A stretch of 64,000 nt of DNA, from the NCBI GenBank assembly GCA_014238905.1, contig JABAAE010000015.1, positions 124,001 through 188,000 of the forward strand, read 5' to 3'. The DNA comes from Planctomycetota bacterium. Its GTDB lineage: Bacteria > Planctomycetota > Planctomycetia > Pirellulales > Pirellulaceae. Under the pieces are notes generated by a model. That model was not told where the DNA came from, searched no databases, and saw only the letters and a list, made by a program, of their open reading frames with translations. Positions within the stretch are counted from its first letter, which is position 1. Every line of letters starts with the position of its first letter. The translations under genes and the position numbers were made by a program. Shown here piece after piece: positions 26,039-35,566 of the stretch.

Positions 26039-27463
26039 TCATACACGCAAATCGGCCTCTTCCAGATTGGAATCCACGCCAGCCTCAATTGGCTCAATCA
26101 CCTCCCGGCAAAAGTCGTCAACCTGCTCCCGTGATCTTCCTACGAATTCGAGTGGATCGACGGAGCGTTCCAAATCCACACCGGCAAAGGCCTCATCTTG
26201 GCGGATGCGATCCAATAGATCGTTTGGCTGATTTTCAACTTTGATCTGATTGGCACATGCCACGCTGTGGATCCGGATTCGCTCGTGTAAATCCTGCCGA
26301 TCGCCACCGGCTGCAACTGCCTCCATGAGTATATTTTCGGTCTCCATGTACGGCAGTTCCTCTGACAAGTGCTTTTGGCACATAGCCGGATACACTACCA
26401 AACCAGAAGTCACATTTTCCATGATCAACAAAATCGAATCGATTCCCAGAAATGCCTGCGGAAGAGTCAATCGACGATTAGCACTGTCATCCAGAGTTCG
26501 CTCCATCCATTGGACTGCAAGAGTATTCGAGGCGCTGGACTGCAAGCTCATCACAAATCTCGCCAGAGCGCAGACTCGTTCACTACGCATCGGGTTTCGC
26601 TTGTATGCCATCGCAGAAGAACCAATCTGATTTTTTTCAAATGGCTCTTCCATTTCTTTTTTGTGCGCCAAAATCCTCAAATCGGTAGCAAACTTATGTG
26701 AGCTTCCGGCGATTCCGGACAGGGTGTCCACCAATTGTGCATCCACTTTTCGAGAATAGGTCTGACCTGTTACCGCATAGGAATCCTGAAATCCCATCCG
26801 ACGAGCTACAGCCGATTCTAAATCTCGACATTTGCCATGATCCCCTTGAAACAACTTTAAGAAACTGGCTTGCGTTCCCGTGGTTCCTTTGGTGCTACGG
26901 GCCTTCAGGTTTCGAATCCTCGCTTGGATTTCTTCTAAATCCATAACAAAATCATAAGCCCATAAGCAGGCACGTTTACCGACAGTCGTTGGCTGAGCGG
27001 GCTGAAGATGAGTATATCCAAGACAGGCCAAGTCCCGGAATTTCCTTGCAAATGAACCTAGATTCGAAATCACCCGGGCGAGTCGTTTTTCCACCAACTC
27101 CAGTGCATCGCGAATCAGAATCAAATCGGTATTATCGGTAATAAAACAACTGGTCGCCCCGAGGTGAATGACCGGACGGGCGGATGGGCACTGATCGCCA
27201 AACGCATGGACATGAGCCATTACATCGTGGCGGAGCTTTTTTTCGTAATCCCGTGCGAGGTCAAAGTTGATTTCATCAACACTTGCCTTCATTTCAGCTA
27301 TTTGTCCGCCAGAAATATCAATCCCCAGTTCCCGCTCTGATTCTGCCAGGGCAATCCAAAGCCGTCGCCAGGTGGAAAACTTTTTCTGATCGCCCCAATT
27401 CCGACTCATCTCCTCAGATGCGTATCGTGCAATTAATGGATTCTGATAAAACTCGTTACTCAT
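26039..27463 (-). CDS. purB: Adenylosuccinate lyase
   Basis: The 474-residue product is a fumarase/aspartase-superfamily lyase. It shows HLGATSCFITDNTD (active-site His region), the TVGKRACLW block and the diagnostic flexible loop SSAMAYKRNPMRSERV with the catalytic Ser. It removes fumarate from SAICAR and adenylosuccinate in purine synthesis. Length is normal for the family. The ATG at 27461-27463 starts the conserved N-terminus (YQNPLIARYASEEM). Confidence 0.95.
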   Translation of the reverse strand: MSNEFYQNPLIARYASEEMSRNWGDQKKFSTWRRLWIALAESERELGIDISGGQIAEMKASVDEINFDLARDYEKKLRHDVMAHVHAFGDQCPSARPVIHLGATSCFITDNTDLILIRDALELVEKRLARVISNLGSFARKFRDLACLGYTHLQPAQPTTVGKRACLWAYDFVMDLEEIQARIRNLKARSTKGTTGTQASFLKLFQGDHGKCRDLESAVARRMGFQDSYAVTGQTYSRKVDAQLVDTLSGIAGSSHKFATDLRILAHKKEMEEPFEKNQIGSSAMAYKRNPMRSERVCALARFVMSLQSSASNTLAVQWMERTLDDSANRRLTLPQAFLGIDSILLIMENVTSGLVVYPAMCQKHLSEELPYMETENILMEAVAAGGDRQDLHERIRIHSVACANQIKVENQPNDLLDRIRQDEAFAGVDLERSVDPLEFVGRSREQVDDFCREVIEPIEAGVDSNLEEADLRV

Positions 27464-27858
27464 GCGGCCACTTCAAGAAAGAACGGAAAAGTCTTAATCT
27501 ACCGGACGAGTCGCTGCCCGTTTAGATGGGGTAATCGATCTACCTTCAGGAACCATCCTATTGCGGGGACCGTGCATTGGTGGATCCCGCTGCGTTGATA
27601 ATAAAGAAGGTATAGATCCATTCGCTTTACCCCATTCACCTCCGAGCCAGCAGTCGCCGTTTACGGTAAAAATCGACAGCAAAATCGAAAAAAACTCTTC
27701 GTGAAAAACCATGGCAGCCATTATCAAGGTGGTTGGGTTGAAAATCGCCTAAACTGTTGAAAACGTGGGACAATCGCCAACCAGAATGATCAGACCACCT
27801 GTTAATCAGAAGCTAAAACGATATCCTCAACTCCCGAACTGCATGGATAGGAGAAAAA
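27464..27858. other. Spacer between divergent purB and CYTH genes
   Basis: This 395-base divergent region must hold the promoters of both neighbours. It contains a weak minus-strand open frame (27494-27727) without a convincing start or composition. A purine-rich GGATAGGAG lies at 27846-27854, just before the CYTH start. No repeat or clear operator was seen. Confidence 0.5.
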
Positions 27859-28317
27859 ATGGGAATTGAAATCGAACGAAAGTACCTTGTCAAAGGGTCC
27901 CAATGGAAAACAGATCGACCCGCTAATCTGGTTCAGGGATATCTCTGCACGACGGAAGGGTCGACCGTGAGAGTCCGTATCGCCGATTTGAAGGCATTTC
28001 TCACGATCAAGGGCAAAACGACCGGTATTTCGCGAGCCGAATTCGAATATGAGATACCCCTGTCAGACGCCAAAGAATTACTTCAGCTTAGCAATGGCTC
28101 CCTTGTGAAGAAACAAAGACATTCGGTGCAACACCAAGGATTCCTGTGGACCATTGACGAGTTTTCCGGTGAAAACGAAGGCCTGATTGTCGCGGAAATC
28201 GAATTGGATTCCAATCAACAGACATTCGCAAAACCTGAATGGATTACCTCAGAGGTATCCACGGATCCTCGATATCGCAATTCCTATTTGACAAAGCACC
28301 CATTCTCACAATGGTAG
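27859..28317 (+). CDS. CYTH-domain (triphosphate tunnel metalloenzyme) protein
   Basis: The 152-residue product opens with GIEIERKYLV, the ExExK signature of the CYTH superfamily. The following strands show the alternating Arg/Lys/Glu pattern of the tunnel (TVRVRIAD, FLTIKGK, RAEFEYEIP, IVAEIELDS). Single-domain proteins of this size are usually inorganic triphosphatases or thiamine-triphosphatase-like enzymes rather than adenylate cyclases. A good ribosome-binding site (GGATAGGAG) supports the start. No partner gene is adjacent. Confidence 0.9.
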   Translation: MGIEIERKYLVKGSQWKTDRPANLVQGYLCTTEGSTVRVRIADLKAFLTIKGKTTGISRAEFEYEIPLSDAKELLQLSNGSLVKKQRHSVQHQGFLWTIDEFSGENEGLIVAEIELDSNQQTFAKPEWITSEVSTDPRYRNSYLTKHPFSQW

Positions 28318-28790
28318 TGCATTACGAAGGAATGCCGACTCGACAACAAAACAAGCCGAGCGTTGGACGAACTGAATAGCATCTTTATCGACTGCTATCT
28401 AAGGGCAAGGGGCACGCCCTCGCCCAATTTAAATCCTAGAGAGAATCAGCCTCAAAAGAGAGTCCGCTGCGTCAGGGGCCAGGCAATTTGGTGCAGGATT
28501 CTTCGGGGCAATAAAGCCAGAAAAACGGCTTGGTTCCCCTATGGCTACCGACCCAAAAGTGAACGAACCTCCAGACGAAAAGATCAATGAATACAGGGCT
28601 ATTGTCACATTCTTAGATTAGCACAGTGCTAGCAAAACCAGTTGTCGGCATGAACCGATTTAGAAATTAAGGTTTTCCGAAAACTTGTCTTAGATTAGAT
28701 TTATCCAAACCCATTGTCATTCCATCCATCAAGGTGGACGGCAGCCAGTCGGAAATGAATTAATCCCAAAGAGCGCATGGAGGTGCTCGT
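28318..28790. other. Spacer upstream of the nuclease/ATPase pair
   Basis: This 473-base region holds the promoter for the 28791 operon. It includes a 13-base palindrome, TAGCAC-A-GTGCTA (28619-28631), which could be an operator, and GGAGGTG (28779-28785) as the ribosome-binding site of the next gene. A 75-codon frame at 28363-28590 lacks coding character. Confidence 0.5.
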
Positions 28791-30011
28791 ATGGCAGAAA
28801 TTCTTAAATTTCTTCACGCTTCTGATTTGCATTTGGACCATCCTTACCAAGGAGCTCCTGATGTTCCCAGCCATATCAAGTCGTCCCTGATTGATGCCGC
28901 GTATGATGCCGCGGAAAACATTTTCGACCGTGCGGTTGACGATCAGGTTGATTTTGTACTGCTATCTGGTGACATCGCTGATGTTGACCGGTGTGGACCA
29001 CGAGGGATCAGTTTCCTGATAGACCAATTCAGCAAGCTTGGTCAGAACAATATCCATGTTTACTGGGCGGGCGGTGAAGAAGACCAACTGGAACGTTGGC
29101 CGGCGATGTTATCGGCCCTGCCGAATGTAACCCTATTTACGACAACACTGGTGGAAGAGGTGCTTCACCGACGAGGCGGACGTGTCATCGCATCTATCCT
29201 GGGAGCTGGATACGACAGACGAAAACGGCGAATTGCCGAATTTCGGGCCGAGGAGACAAAAGCGTTTCCAATTGGCCTCTGTTATGGAAACTTGGAAACC
29301 GAAGAAATTGCTAAGACGGGGATCCGATATTGGGCCTTGGGTGGCAACCATATTCGACGCACGTTCACTCGAGATGACGCCATGTTGGTCTTTCCTGGTA
29401 CCAGCCAGTCAAGGGGACCACATGAATCGGGAATTCATGGTGCGACATCCGTTTCTGTGAACGAAAACGGGTTCATCGACTCACACTTTATACCAACAGA
29501 TTCTGTTCGCTGGATTGAAAAACGCATTCGAATTACCGAAGGCATGGCCCGAGAAGAGATCCGAACCATGCTTGAGGATGAAGCTTTTGGCATGATTTCT
29601 GAATCGCATGAAAAGCTGCTGTTGGTCGATTGGCAAGTGGCAGCGGAAGGCAAAATGAACGGAACGCTTCACTGCAACGACTGGCTTGCAGAATTGAAGA
29701 GCTGGCTGTGCAACGAATTCGGAACTCCTGACCACCGCTTATGGTCAACCCAACTCGAGGTTCTTACGCCTCAGAAGCTTCCGGACGAATGGTTTGAAGA
29801 AGACACAATGTTGGGTGACTACCTGCGATCGGTGAAAGCCCATCAACAAGATGCCACTCAACAAATCGACCTGACAAAATACCTTAACAGCGACATTTCA
29901 GGTGAACAGGCGATCTCAGCTGTTCAAATCGATGCTCAGCGGAAGAATGAAATCCTGAAAGAATCTGCCATGATGGGTGTGCAATTACTTTCTGGGACCG
30001 ACGAATTCTGA
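28791..30011 (+). CDS. SbcD/Mre11/YhaO-like metallophosphoesterase, metal-binding motifs degenerate
   Basis: The 406-residue product aligns with the SbcD/Mre11/YhaO exonuclease family at its N-terminus: DLHLD (Asp12, His14) and SGDIAD (about 59-64) are intact. The later metal ligands are not. GNH(D/E) is GGEED (about 94-98), the catalytic-His strand reads CYGNLE (about 164-169), and the usual ALGHIH is ALGGNHIRR (about 182-190), so only one His of that motif remains. Nuclease activity is therefore doubtful. It may be a structural or DNA-sensing partner of the large ATPase encoded 100 bases downstream. The start has a strong GGAGGTG site. This is a divergent member of a known family and not a truncated gene, since the C-terminal cap region is full length. 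Confidence 0.85.
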   Translation: MAEILKFLHASDLHLDHPYQGAPDVPSHIKSSLIDAAYDAAENIFDRAVDDQVDFVLLSGDIADVDRCGPRGISFLIDQFSKLGQNNIHVYWAGGEEDQLERWPAMLSALPNVTLFTTTLVEEVLHRRGGRVIASILGAGYDRRKRRIAEFRAEETKAFPIGLCYGNLETEEIAKTGIRYWALGGNHIRRTFTRDDAMLVFPGTSQSRGPHESGIHGATSVSVNENGFIDSHFIPTDSVRWIEKRIRITEGMAREEIRTMLEDEAFGMISESHEKLLLVDWQVAAEGKMNGTLHCNDWLAELKSWLCNEFGTPDHRLWSTQLEVLTPQKLPDEWFEEDTMLGDYLRSVKAHQQDATQQIDLTKYLNSDISGEQAISAVQIDAQRKNEILKESAMMGVQLLSGTDEF

Positions 30012-30111
30012 TCAACCTTTGCTGGTACAAAATGGTGAAAAATTTTCTTACAACTGGACCAGCGGTAACAAGTATTTGCTTTACAGCAAATCGCCATAAG
30101 GAGATGGCCAA

Positions 30112-33100
30112 GTGAAAATAACCGAAATGAACGTAGATGGATTTGGTGTCTGGAAAGACCTCTCCATCGTAGAATTCCCCGAAAGCTTGACTGTTTTCTA
30201 TGGTCGAAATGAAGCGGGGAAAACGACACTCATGCAGTTTTTGCGGAGTGTGCTTTACGGGTTCTCTAAGGACCGAAGAACGAGATATTGCCCCCCGGTC
30301 TACGGAGGCTTGGCGGGCGGTTCTTTAAAGATTGATAATGGCACCGGTCTTTTGAAAATCCAACGATTCATGGACCCTGTGCGGACGCACAGTGCATCGG
30401 GAGACCTTGCATTGACCGAGCCAAACGGTGACGTGCACGGCCCGGCACACCTGGCATTGCTGCTGGGGGGTGTTGATGAATTAACCTTCAACAATGTATT
30501 CGCGGTAGGCCTCCGGGAAATACAGGAACTTGGTTCACTCAACAGCACCGATGCCGCAGAACAGCTTTACAACCTGACTAGCGGTTTCGACCGGGTATCA
30601 CTGGTTGATGTGATGAAGAAGCTGAATTCAAGCCGAGAAGATTTATGGAACCCAGGCTCTGGAGTACCGTCGCGAGTTGGTGATTTGTTCACCCGGCAAA
30701 AGCGATTAGCAAGGGAAATTGACGATTTATCATCGCGAGGTCGATTCTGGACGAAACTGGCTGCCCGATCGAGTGAGATCGAAGAAGATCTGGTTGAAAT
30801 CAAGGCGGAGACGGTCGACAAGGAACGCATTTCTCGAATAGTAGAGATGGCGATACAGGTTCGTGACCGATGGCACTCGCGGCGGTTGATTGACGAACAA
30901 ATATCATCGTTTGGAAAACTCCCGGATCGTCGCGAGCTTTCTGTGTCGCGGCTTGATGAAACCAATCGACGCATTGCAGATTACAAGGGCCGTATTACAC
31001 AAGTCGAAAAACAGCGCCGTGATATTGCCGAGCGAGCCAAAGCCCTGCCGCTCAACAGGCTTTTATGGACCAATTCTTCTCGAATCGAAGCCCTGCAGGA
31101 ACACTCACCCTGGATTTCGGCGTTGCAACGCCAAATCGGCGATATGGAGAATGCCGTATCGCGACTACAGCGGGAAGTCGGTGGCCAAGTCGATGGAATT
31201 GGCCATCAGTTGAATGCTAAAAAACGGGATGAAATTCCTGAACTGTCTGCACAGACACTCGAATCTTTGAGAACACCTGCCCGCCAAATCAAGGACGTCA
31301 AAGCCAACCTCGCCGAAGCCGAAACGGCGTATGAGGAAAATAAATGCGAACTGGCTGAAGCCGAAAGTTCACTTGAAACCGAATTGCATCGCAGAGGATG
31401 CCAGAACCTTGACGATTCTCTGGATATCAGTGGCAGAATGGTGAATCGCCTCAGGAAGCGTGTGCAGCTCGAAGACAAACTGAATAAATTCCAGAAGGAT
31501 CGCAAGCGTATGGAACGCGATCTGGACGCGGTCGTGCGGGAACAGCTTTTGCCAATTGAAAAACTAGTCCTGATTGGCGCGATGTGCGTCTTGGGCATTT
31601 TTTTCGCGGTTGGCGGAACCCTTTTTCAGTTTTCCTTTTTGGGCAACTCCCCTTTAATCGGTATCTTGGTCGGTTCTGTTTGTCTTGGCATCGCGTATGT
31701 CACTAAATCGCAATACGACCAAATTGCAAAGGAAGCACTTGATGACTGCCAAACACAGCTTGAATTGGTAAAGCAGCAAATCCGTCGAGCCAAGGAAGAA
31801 CGGGATGAAATCGACAAAGAACTCCCCAATGATTTAGCACATCATGAATCCAAACTTGAAGATGCCGAACAGGAACTTTCCAAATTAGAAGATATCCTGC
31901 CATTGGAAACCCGAACAAAAAACGCCAAGGTCGAGTGCGAAGAATCAAAGCGAAACTTGGCTGATGCGGAAGAAGAGTTACTCAATGCTCAAAAAAAATG
32001 GCGTAGCAAGCTTCGCAGCATGGGTTTACCAGAAAATCTCGCGCCAATTCACGTCAAAGAGCTGCTGGATCGAACTGAACGAATCACCGGGTTCAATCTT
32101 AAAATTCAGGACCGGCAGTCAGAGTTGAGTCAAAAGAAGCGGGACCTGAGGACACTGGAAGACCGGATCAAAAAGCTGGTTCTCGAAGTTGAAATAACCC
32201 CTGTTTCCGAGGATCCGCTGGAGCGCTTGCAACAGCTTGACGAAGAACTCGCCAAGCAACGTAGCTTGATGGACCAACGAAAGGCTCTGGCTTCTGAATA
32301 CCGCTCATTACGAAAAAACCTCCTCAAACGAAAAAGAGAGCTTGAAAAACTGAAAGGGTCGCGGCACCGGATGTTTTCCAGGATAGGAGCGGAAACCGAA
32401 GACGCCTATCGAGATTTTGCTCTGAAGCATGAACAGGTCGAAAAACTCCTTCACAACCGAGAAAGTATATGCGACCAAATCTCTGCTGCGTTAGGTAGCA
32501 AATTCAGTGAAAAAGAGGTTGCCGAGGAGTTGGACGCCTATGGAGGATCTTCACTGGAAACGCGATGGGAGTCCATGCAGGCTCAGTTGGAAGAGTATGC
32601 ATCACGGCAGTCCTGGCTCAATCAGCAGCTTGGAGAAGTCCAGCAAGAAATGCGGAATCTCGCTGAAGATCGACGTTTGGATGAAGCCAGGCTGGAAATG
32701 GAAACCGTTAACAGTCAAATCCGTGATTCAATCGGCCAGTGGCAAGTGACCGCAACGACATGCCTGCTGCTAGAGTCGATAAGGGAAATATACGAAGCAG
32801 ATCGGCAGCCTGAAACCCTCAAAGAAGCCTCCGAATTTCTCTTCCAAATATCCGGTGGTCAATACACCCGAATTTGGACCAAGTTATCCGAAAACGTGCT
32901 GTTAGTTGACAACGCAGACGGTGAATCGTTGCCGGTAGAAGTCCTCAGCAGGGGAACTCGAGAATGCGTTTATCTTGGATTACGGCTCGCATTGGTAACC
33001 GCCTATTCAAAACGTGGTGCGGTCCTTCCATTGGTACTTGATGATGTCTTGGTCAATTTTGATGCCGATCGAGCCCGGGAGGCTGCCGCCGCATTGAAAT

Positions 33101-33633
33101 CTTTTGCAGAACGTGGCTTTCAATTGATGATGTTCACTTGCCACGACCACATACGCGATTTATTCCAAGAGCTCGATTGTGACGTGCGCGAATTGCCACA
33201 TCATTCGGAGGTGCAAGGCGTTGGCGGCATGACCATTGGGAATCGCTTCTCAACAACCATTACAGCGGATCCAGTTGTTGAGAGCCAAAAAGATCGTATT
33301 ATTCAGGTACCTGCGCTCACACCACCCAAAAAGGCAAGTCCTCAAAATAAAGTTGAAAACCTAAACAAGCGACTCAGCTACGAATTCAGCAGTATTGATG
33401 CCGATCACGAAAACGAACCCGAGTTCAGATCATCCACCACGACAGATTATTTTGGCGTGCCCGGAAAATTGCATGCCGACCTAAAAACAACTTCCGGCGC
33501 TAGGTCTTTTTCGGTCAGTTCATTAATCAATCAGATAGAAGATGAAACAGATCTGGACGACCGACCCGATAATACGGACATCCTGACCGCGTCCCAATCG
33601 CAGGAGGAGCTTCTCGACGAAGAAGCGGCGTAA
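30112..33633 (+). CDS. SbcC/YhaN-like coiled-coil ATPase with an internal membrane hairpin
   Basis: The 1173-residue product has Walker A YGRNEAGKTTLMQF (about 30-43) near the N-terminus, two long coiled-coil arms, and at the C-terminal end the ABC signature LSRGTRE and Walker B PLVLDDVLVNFD (about 945-990). This is the SMC/Rad50/SbcC arrangement. In the middle (about 485-535) are two adjacent hydrophobic segments, as in YhaN, so the coiled coil is tethered to the membrane. A tail of about 150 residues rich in Ser/Thr/Asp follows the ATPase. GTG at 30112 is preceded by TAAGGAG. It pairs with the degenerate nuclease upstream. Likely role: DNA-end or nucleoid processing at the membrane, inferred from the family. 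Confidence 0.88.
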   Translation: MKITEMNVDGFGVWKDLSIVEFPESLTVFYGRNEAGKTTLMQFLRSVLYGFSKDRRTRYCPPVYGGLAGGSLKIDNGTGLLKIQRFMDPVRTHSASGDLALTEPNGDVHGPAHLALLLGGVDELTFNNVFAVGLREIQELGSLNSTDAAEQLYNLTSGFDRVSLVDVMKKLNSSREDLWNPGSGVPSRVGDLFTRQKRLAREIDDLSSRGRFWTKLAARSSEIEEDLVEIKAETVDKERISRIVEMAIQVRDRWHSRRLIDEQISSFGKLPDRRELSVSRLDETNRRIADYKGRITQVEKQRRDIAERAKALPLNRLLWTNSSRIEALQEHSPWISALQRQIGDMENAVSRLQREVGGQVDGIGHQLNAKKRDEIPELSAQTLESLRTPARQIKDVKANLAEAETAYEENKCELAEAESSLETELHRRGCQNLDDSLDISGRMVNRLRKRVQLEDKLNKFQKDRKRMERDLDAVVREQLLPIEKLVLIGAMCVLGIFFAVGGTLFQFSFLGNSPLIGILVGSVCLGIAYVTKSQYDQIAKEALDDCQTQLELVKQQIRRAKEERDEIDKELPNDLAHHESKLEDAEQELSKLEDILPLETRTKNAKVECEESKRNLADAEEELLNAQKKWRSKLRSMGLPENLAPIHVKELLDRTERITGFNLKIQDRQSELSQKKRDLRTLEDRIKKLVLEVEITPVSEDPLERLQQLDEELAKQRSLMDQRKALASEYRSLRKNLLKRKRELEKLKGSRHRMFSRIGAETEDAYRDFALKHEQVEKLLHNRESICDQISAALGSKFSEKEVAEELDAYGGSSLETRWESMQAQLEEYASRQSWLNQQLGEVQQEMRNLAEDRRLDEARLEMETVNSQIRDSIGQWQVTATTCLLLESIREIYEADRQPETLKEASEFLFQISGGQYTRIWTKLSENVLLVDNADGESLPVEVLSRGTRECVYLGLRLALVTAYSKRGAVLPLVLDDVLVNFDADRAREAAAALKSFAERGFQLMMFTCHDHIRDLFQELDCDVRELPHHSEVQGVGGMTIGNRFSTTITADPVVESQKDRIIQVPALTPPKKASPQNKVENLNKRLSYEFSSIDADHENEPEFRSSTTTDYFGVPGKLHADLKTTSGARSFSVSSLINQIEDETDLDDRPDNTDILTASQSQEELLDEEAA

Positions 33634-33656
33634 CCAAAAGCGACAGATTTTGGTTA
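33631..33656 (+). terminator. Possible stem-loop at the end of the ATPase operon
   Basis: TAACCAAAA (33631-33639, including the stop codon) and TTTTGGTTA (33648-33656) form a perfect 9-bp stem with an 8-base loop. No run of T follows, so termination efficiency is uncertain. It sits in the 110-base gap to a convergent gene. Confidence 0.35.
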
Positions 33657-33743
33657 CTCTTGGGGGGTGGGGCAGCTAATGTTATCAGGAGCACGTGACC
33701 GCCAAACGTCACACGTAATCAGTCCGTCAACTTGAAGACAGGA

Positions 33744-35189
33744 CTAGGGTTGGCTAACGGTGCAATCACACCGAAAAAGACCTCGAAGACGCCCGCCCAA
33801 TCCAAGGCCACACCCATTTCCACAGTGGTCACAGCCCGCTACCGGCACGCGTACAGTTTGGGGAACCCGCGTGCAAACTTGCACTTGGTATTCTTCCCAA
33901 ACGGTGTATGGCACACAGACACTGTATCGCTCCCGCCTCGATTCGGGCACACACTTCATCACCGTCACTTCATACTCCTGAGTCCTGACTTCGGGAATAC
34001 AAACCTGATACTCCACTTCACGGGTTTTCGTTTGGTATGCGCATTTTTGTACAATGATTTTTCTAGTTCTTGTTTCATGCTTATAACGAGTCACCTCGCA
34101 GGTTTTCTGCTTAACAACATTTTCCATTTTACAAATCTTGACGTTCTTGGTGCGAGTTTCCATCTTGCAACGGGTGACATTGACGGTAGTGGTCCTTTCT
34201 TCGGGCCTGAACCTGACCACATCCACTTTCCTCACTCTGGTCACTGGTCGACAGACGGTTACATTGCAGGTGTATTCTTCGGGAACAAGCCGTGTCCGGG
34301 TCACCCTTTGCGGCACCACTTCGGTAACGCACTTTGGAACCCAGACTTTTCTAGTCACCATGGTGGGCGGCTGACCACAACCATGACAGGTTCCACAACC
34401 GCCTTGAAAATTGGAACCTGGATTACAGCAACGAGCGCCGCCGGATAGTAGACTCGCCAAGACCCCACCGTGGCCGAAGTGAGATGGACAGGATGAGATC
34501 TCGATCGTTTGCGGCTCCCAAGAACCTAGATCTTTGGTAACCGTTCGATTGATGGTCTCCTCATAGGTCTGACAAACCATTCTTGTCATTTTACGTTGTT
34601 CTTGAACGGCCACATTCACAATATACGGCTGCTCCACAGTCTCGGTACAAGGCACCATCACTTGGCAGGTTTTCTGGACCGTCTCGGTAAACGGAACCAA
34701 GACCTTGTAGGTCTTCTGTATTGTCTGGTAAGTAGGCTGACGCACCGTGTACTTCTGTACCACCTGTTCCGTATAGGGTACGCAAACAACATACTCCTGT
34801 TGCACTTCCTCAGCGTAAGGTACCGCAACGCGATAGGATTCCACTCTTGTCTTGGGTACCATCCTGTTGACGACCACCGTACGAACCCGTTTTTCTTTCG
34901 TTGGGATCATACGATTAAGTGTCACGGTTCTGGTTTTCGTTTCGTTCTTGTACTTTGTAACCTGACGCTTTTTGGTCACAGTCGACCACTGGTTAACGAA
35001 AACGGTCCTCTCCTGGTATTCCATTTCAGGATTGACACAACCGCCACAAGGATGAGCCACGCGGAAACCACAGCCAACACAAGGACTGGTAGCGATCGTC
35101 ATTGCGCATCCGCACTGAGCTGAGACCAGTTTGGCGCTCGCCAAAAGTACAGCCAAACCAAACGTCATCACAACAGAACGGGATCTCAT
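33744..35189 (-). CDS. YTV-repeat, cysteine-rich secreted planctomycete cell-wall protein
   Basis: The product is 481 residues from the ATG at 35189 (GAGGAG upstream); two earlier in-frame starts (35195, 35207) are less likely. A signal peptide ends near VSAQ. The mature protein is built from many short repeats with the pattern Val-Pro-Tyr-Thr-Glu/Val (for example VCVPYTEQVVQKYTV, CVPYTVWEEYQVQV) and contains more than 30 cysteines. This matches the YTV family (Pfam PF07639), known only from planctomycetes and reported as a major insoluble cell-wall component in Rhodopirellula. Regular spacing of Cys suggests disulfide cross-linking. A central Gly/Cys/His-rich island (about 240-275) divides two repeat blocks. 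The gene is monocistronic, with convergent and divergent neighbours. Confidence 0.93.
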   Translation of the reverse strand: MRSRSVVMTFGLAVLLASAKLVSAQCGCAMTIATSPCVGCGFRVAHPCGGCVNPEMEYQERTVFVNQWSTVTKKRQVTKYKNETKTRTVTLNRMIPTKEKRVRTVVVNRMVPKTRVESYRVAVPYAEEVQQEYVVCVPYTEQVVQKYTVRQPTYQTIQKTYKVLVPFTETVQKTCQVMVPCTETVEQPYIVNVAVQEQRKMTRMVCQTYEETINRTVTKDLGSWEPQTIEISSCPSHFGHGGVLASLLSGGARCCNPGSNFQGGCGTCHGCGQPPTMVTRKVWVPKCVTEVVPQRVTRTRLVPEEYTCNVTVCRPVTRVRKVDVVRFRPEERTTTVNVTRCKMETRTKNVKICKMENVVKQKTCEVTRYKHETRTRKIIVQKCAYQTKTREVEYQVCIPEVRTQEYEVTVMKCVPESRRERYSVCVPYTVWEEYQVQVCTRVPQTVRVPVAGCDHCGNGCGLGLGGRLRGLFRCDCTVSQP

Positions 35190-35566
35190 TCCCATCTCCT
35201 CAATCATAAAAAATGCTTCGGTCCAAATGCTTCACTCGCAGAAACCACGGATTCTGCGGTGTAAAAAAACCTCTCACCTCGGCTAGGACTCTTCGCCTAA
35301 CCCGTTGCCTGAGCCCTACGAACGAAAAAGAAGGCCAATAAAAAGGTTGCGAGAAGCATTTTGATTTGAATCTAGGCAACTTGCAAGGCTTGGGCAAAAA
35401 AAACAGAATCATGCAAATGGGACACATGGGGAGAAATGTCTGTCTCCATAAAAATCGACATTGCATTGAAACGATAAGGTTTGAGAGAATTGATTGATAT
35501 TTCTTGGTTCCAAGGACGCGATCAGCCGATCAAAACGATTGGACCCTTTCTTTTTCGAGGCTCAGG
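35190..35566. other. Divergent spacer between the YTV gene and a secreted unknown
   Basis: This 377-base region carries both promoters. In the leader of the YTV transcript, CGCAGAA (35237-35243) and TTCTGCG (35252-35258) form a stem with an 8-base loop, extended by CAC/GTG on the outside. A stable leader hairpin would be in keeping with a highly expressed wall protein, but I have no further evidence. Confidence 0.45.

Noticed and set aside
26905..26920. TTTCGAATCC resembling a tRNA T-loop
   Set aside because: It lies inside purB and no tRNA cloverleaf can be formed around it.
27494..27727. Minus-strand 77-codon frame upstream of purB
   Set aside because: TTG or weak ATG start, no ribosome-binding site, Arg/Pro-rich C-terminus without domain pattern; likely a chance frame in the divergent spacer.
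28363..28590. Plus-strand 75-codon frame
   Set aside because: No start signal, very basic composition and no family resemblance; lies in the promoter region of the nuclease operon.
33732..34448. Plus-strand 238-codon frame opposite the YTV gene
   Set aside because: Antisense shadow of the highly repetitive YTV coding sequence, His/Thr-rich only because it mirrors the repeats.
35237..35258. Hairpin in the YTV leader as a terminator
   Set aside because: There is no T-run downstream on the transcribed strand; it is kept only as a leader structure.
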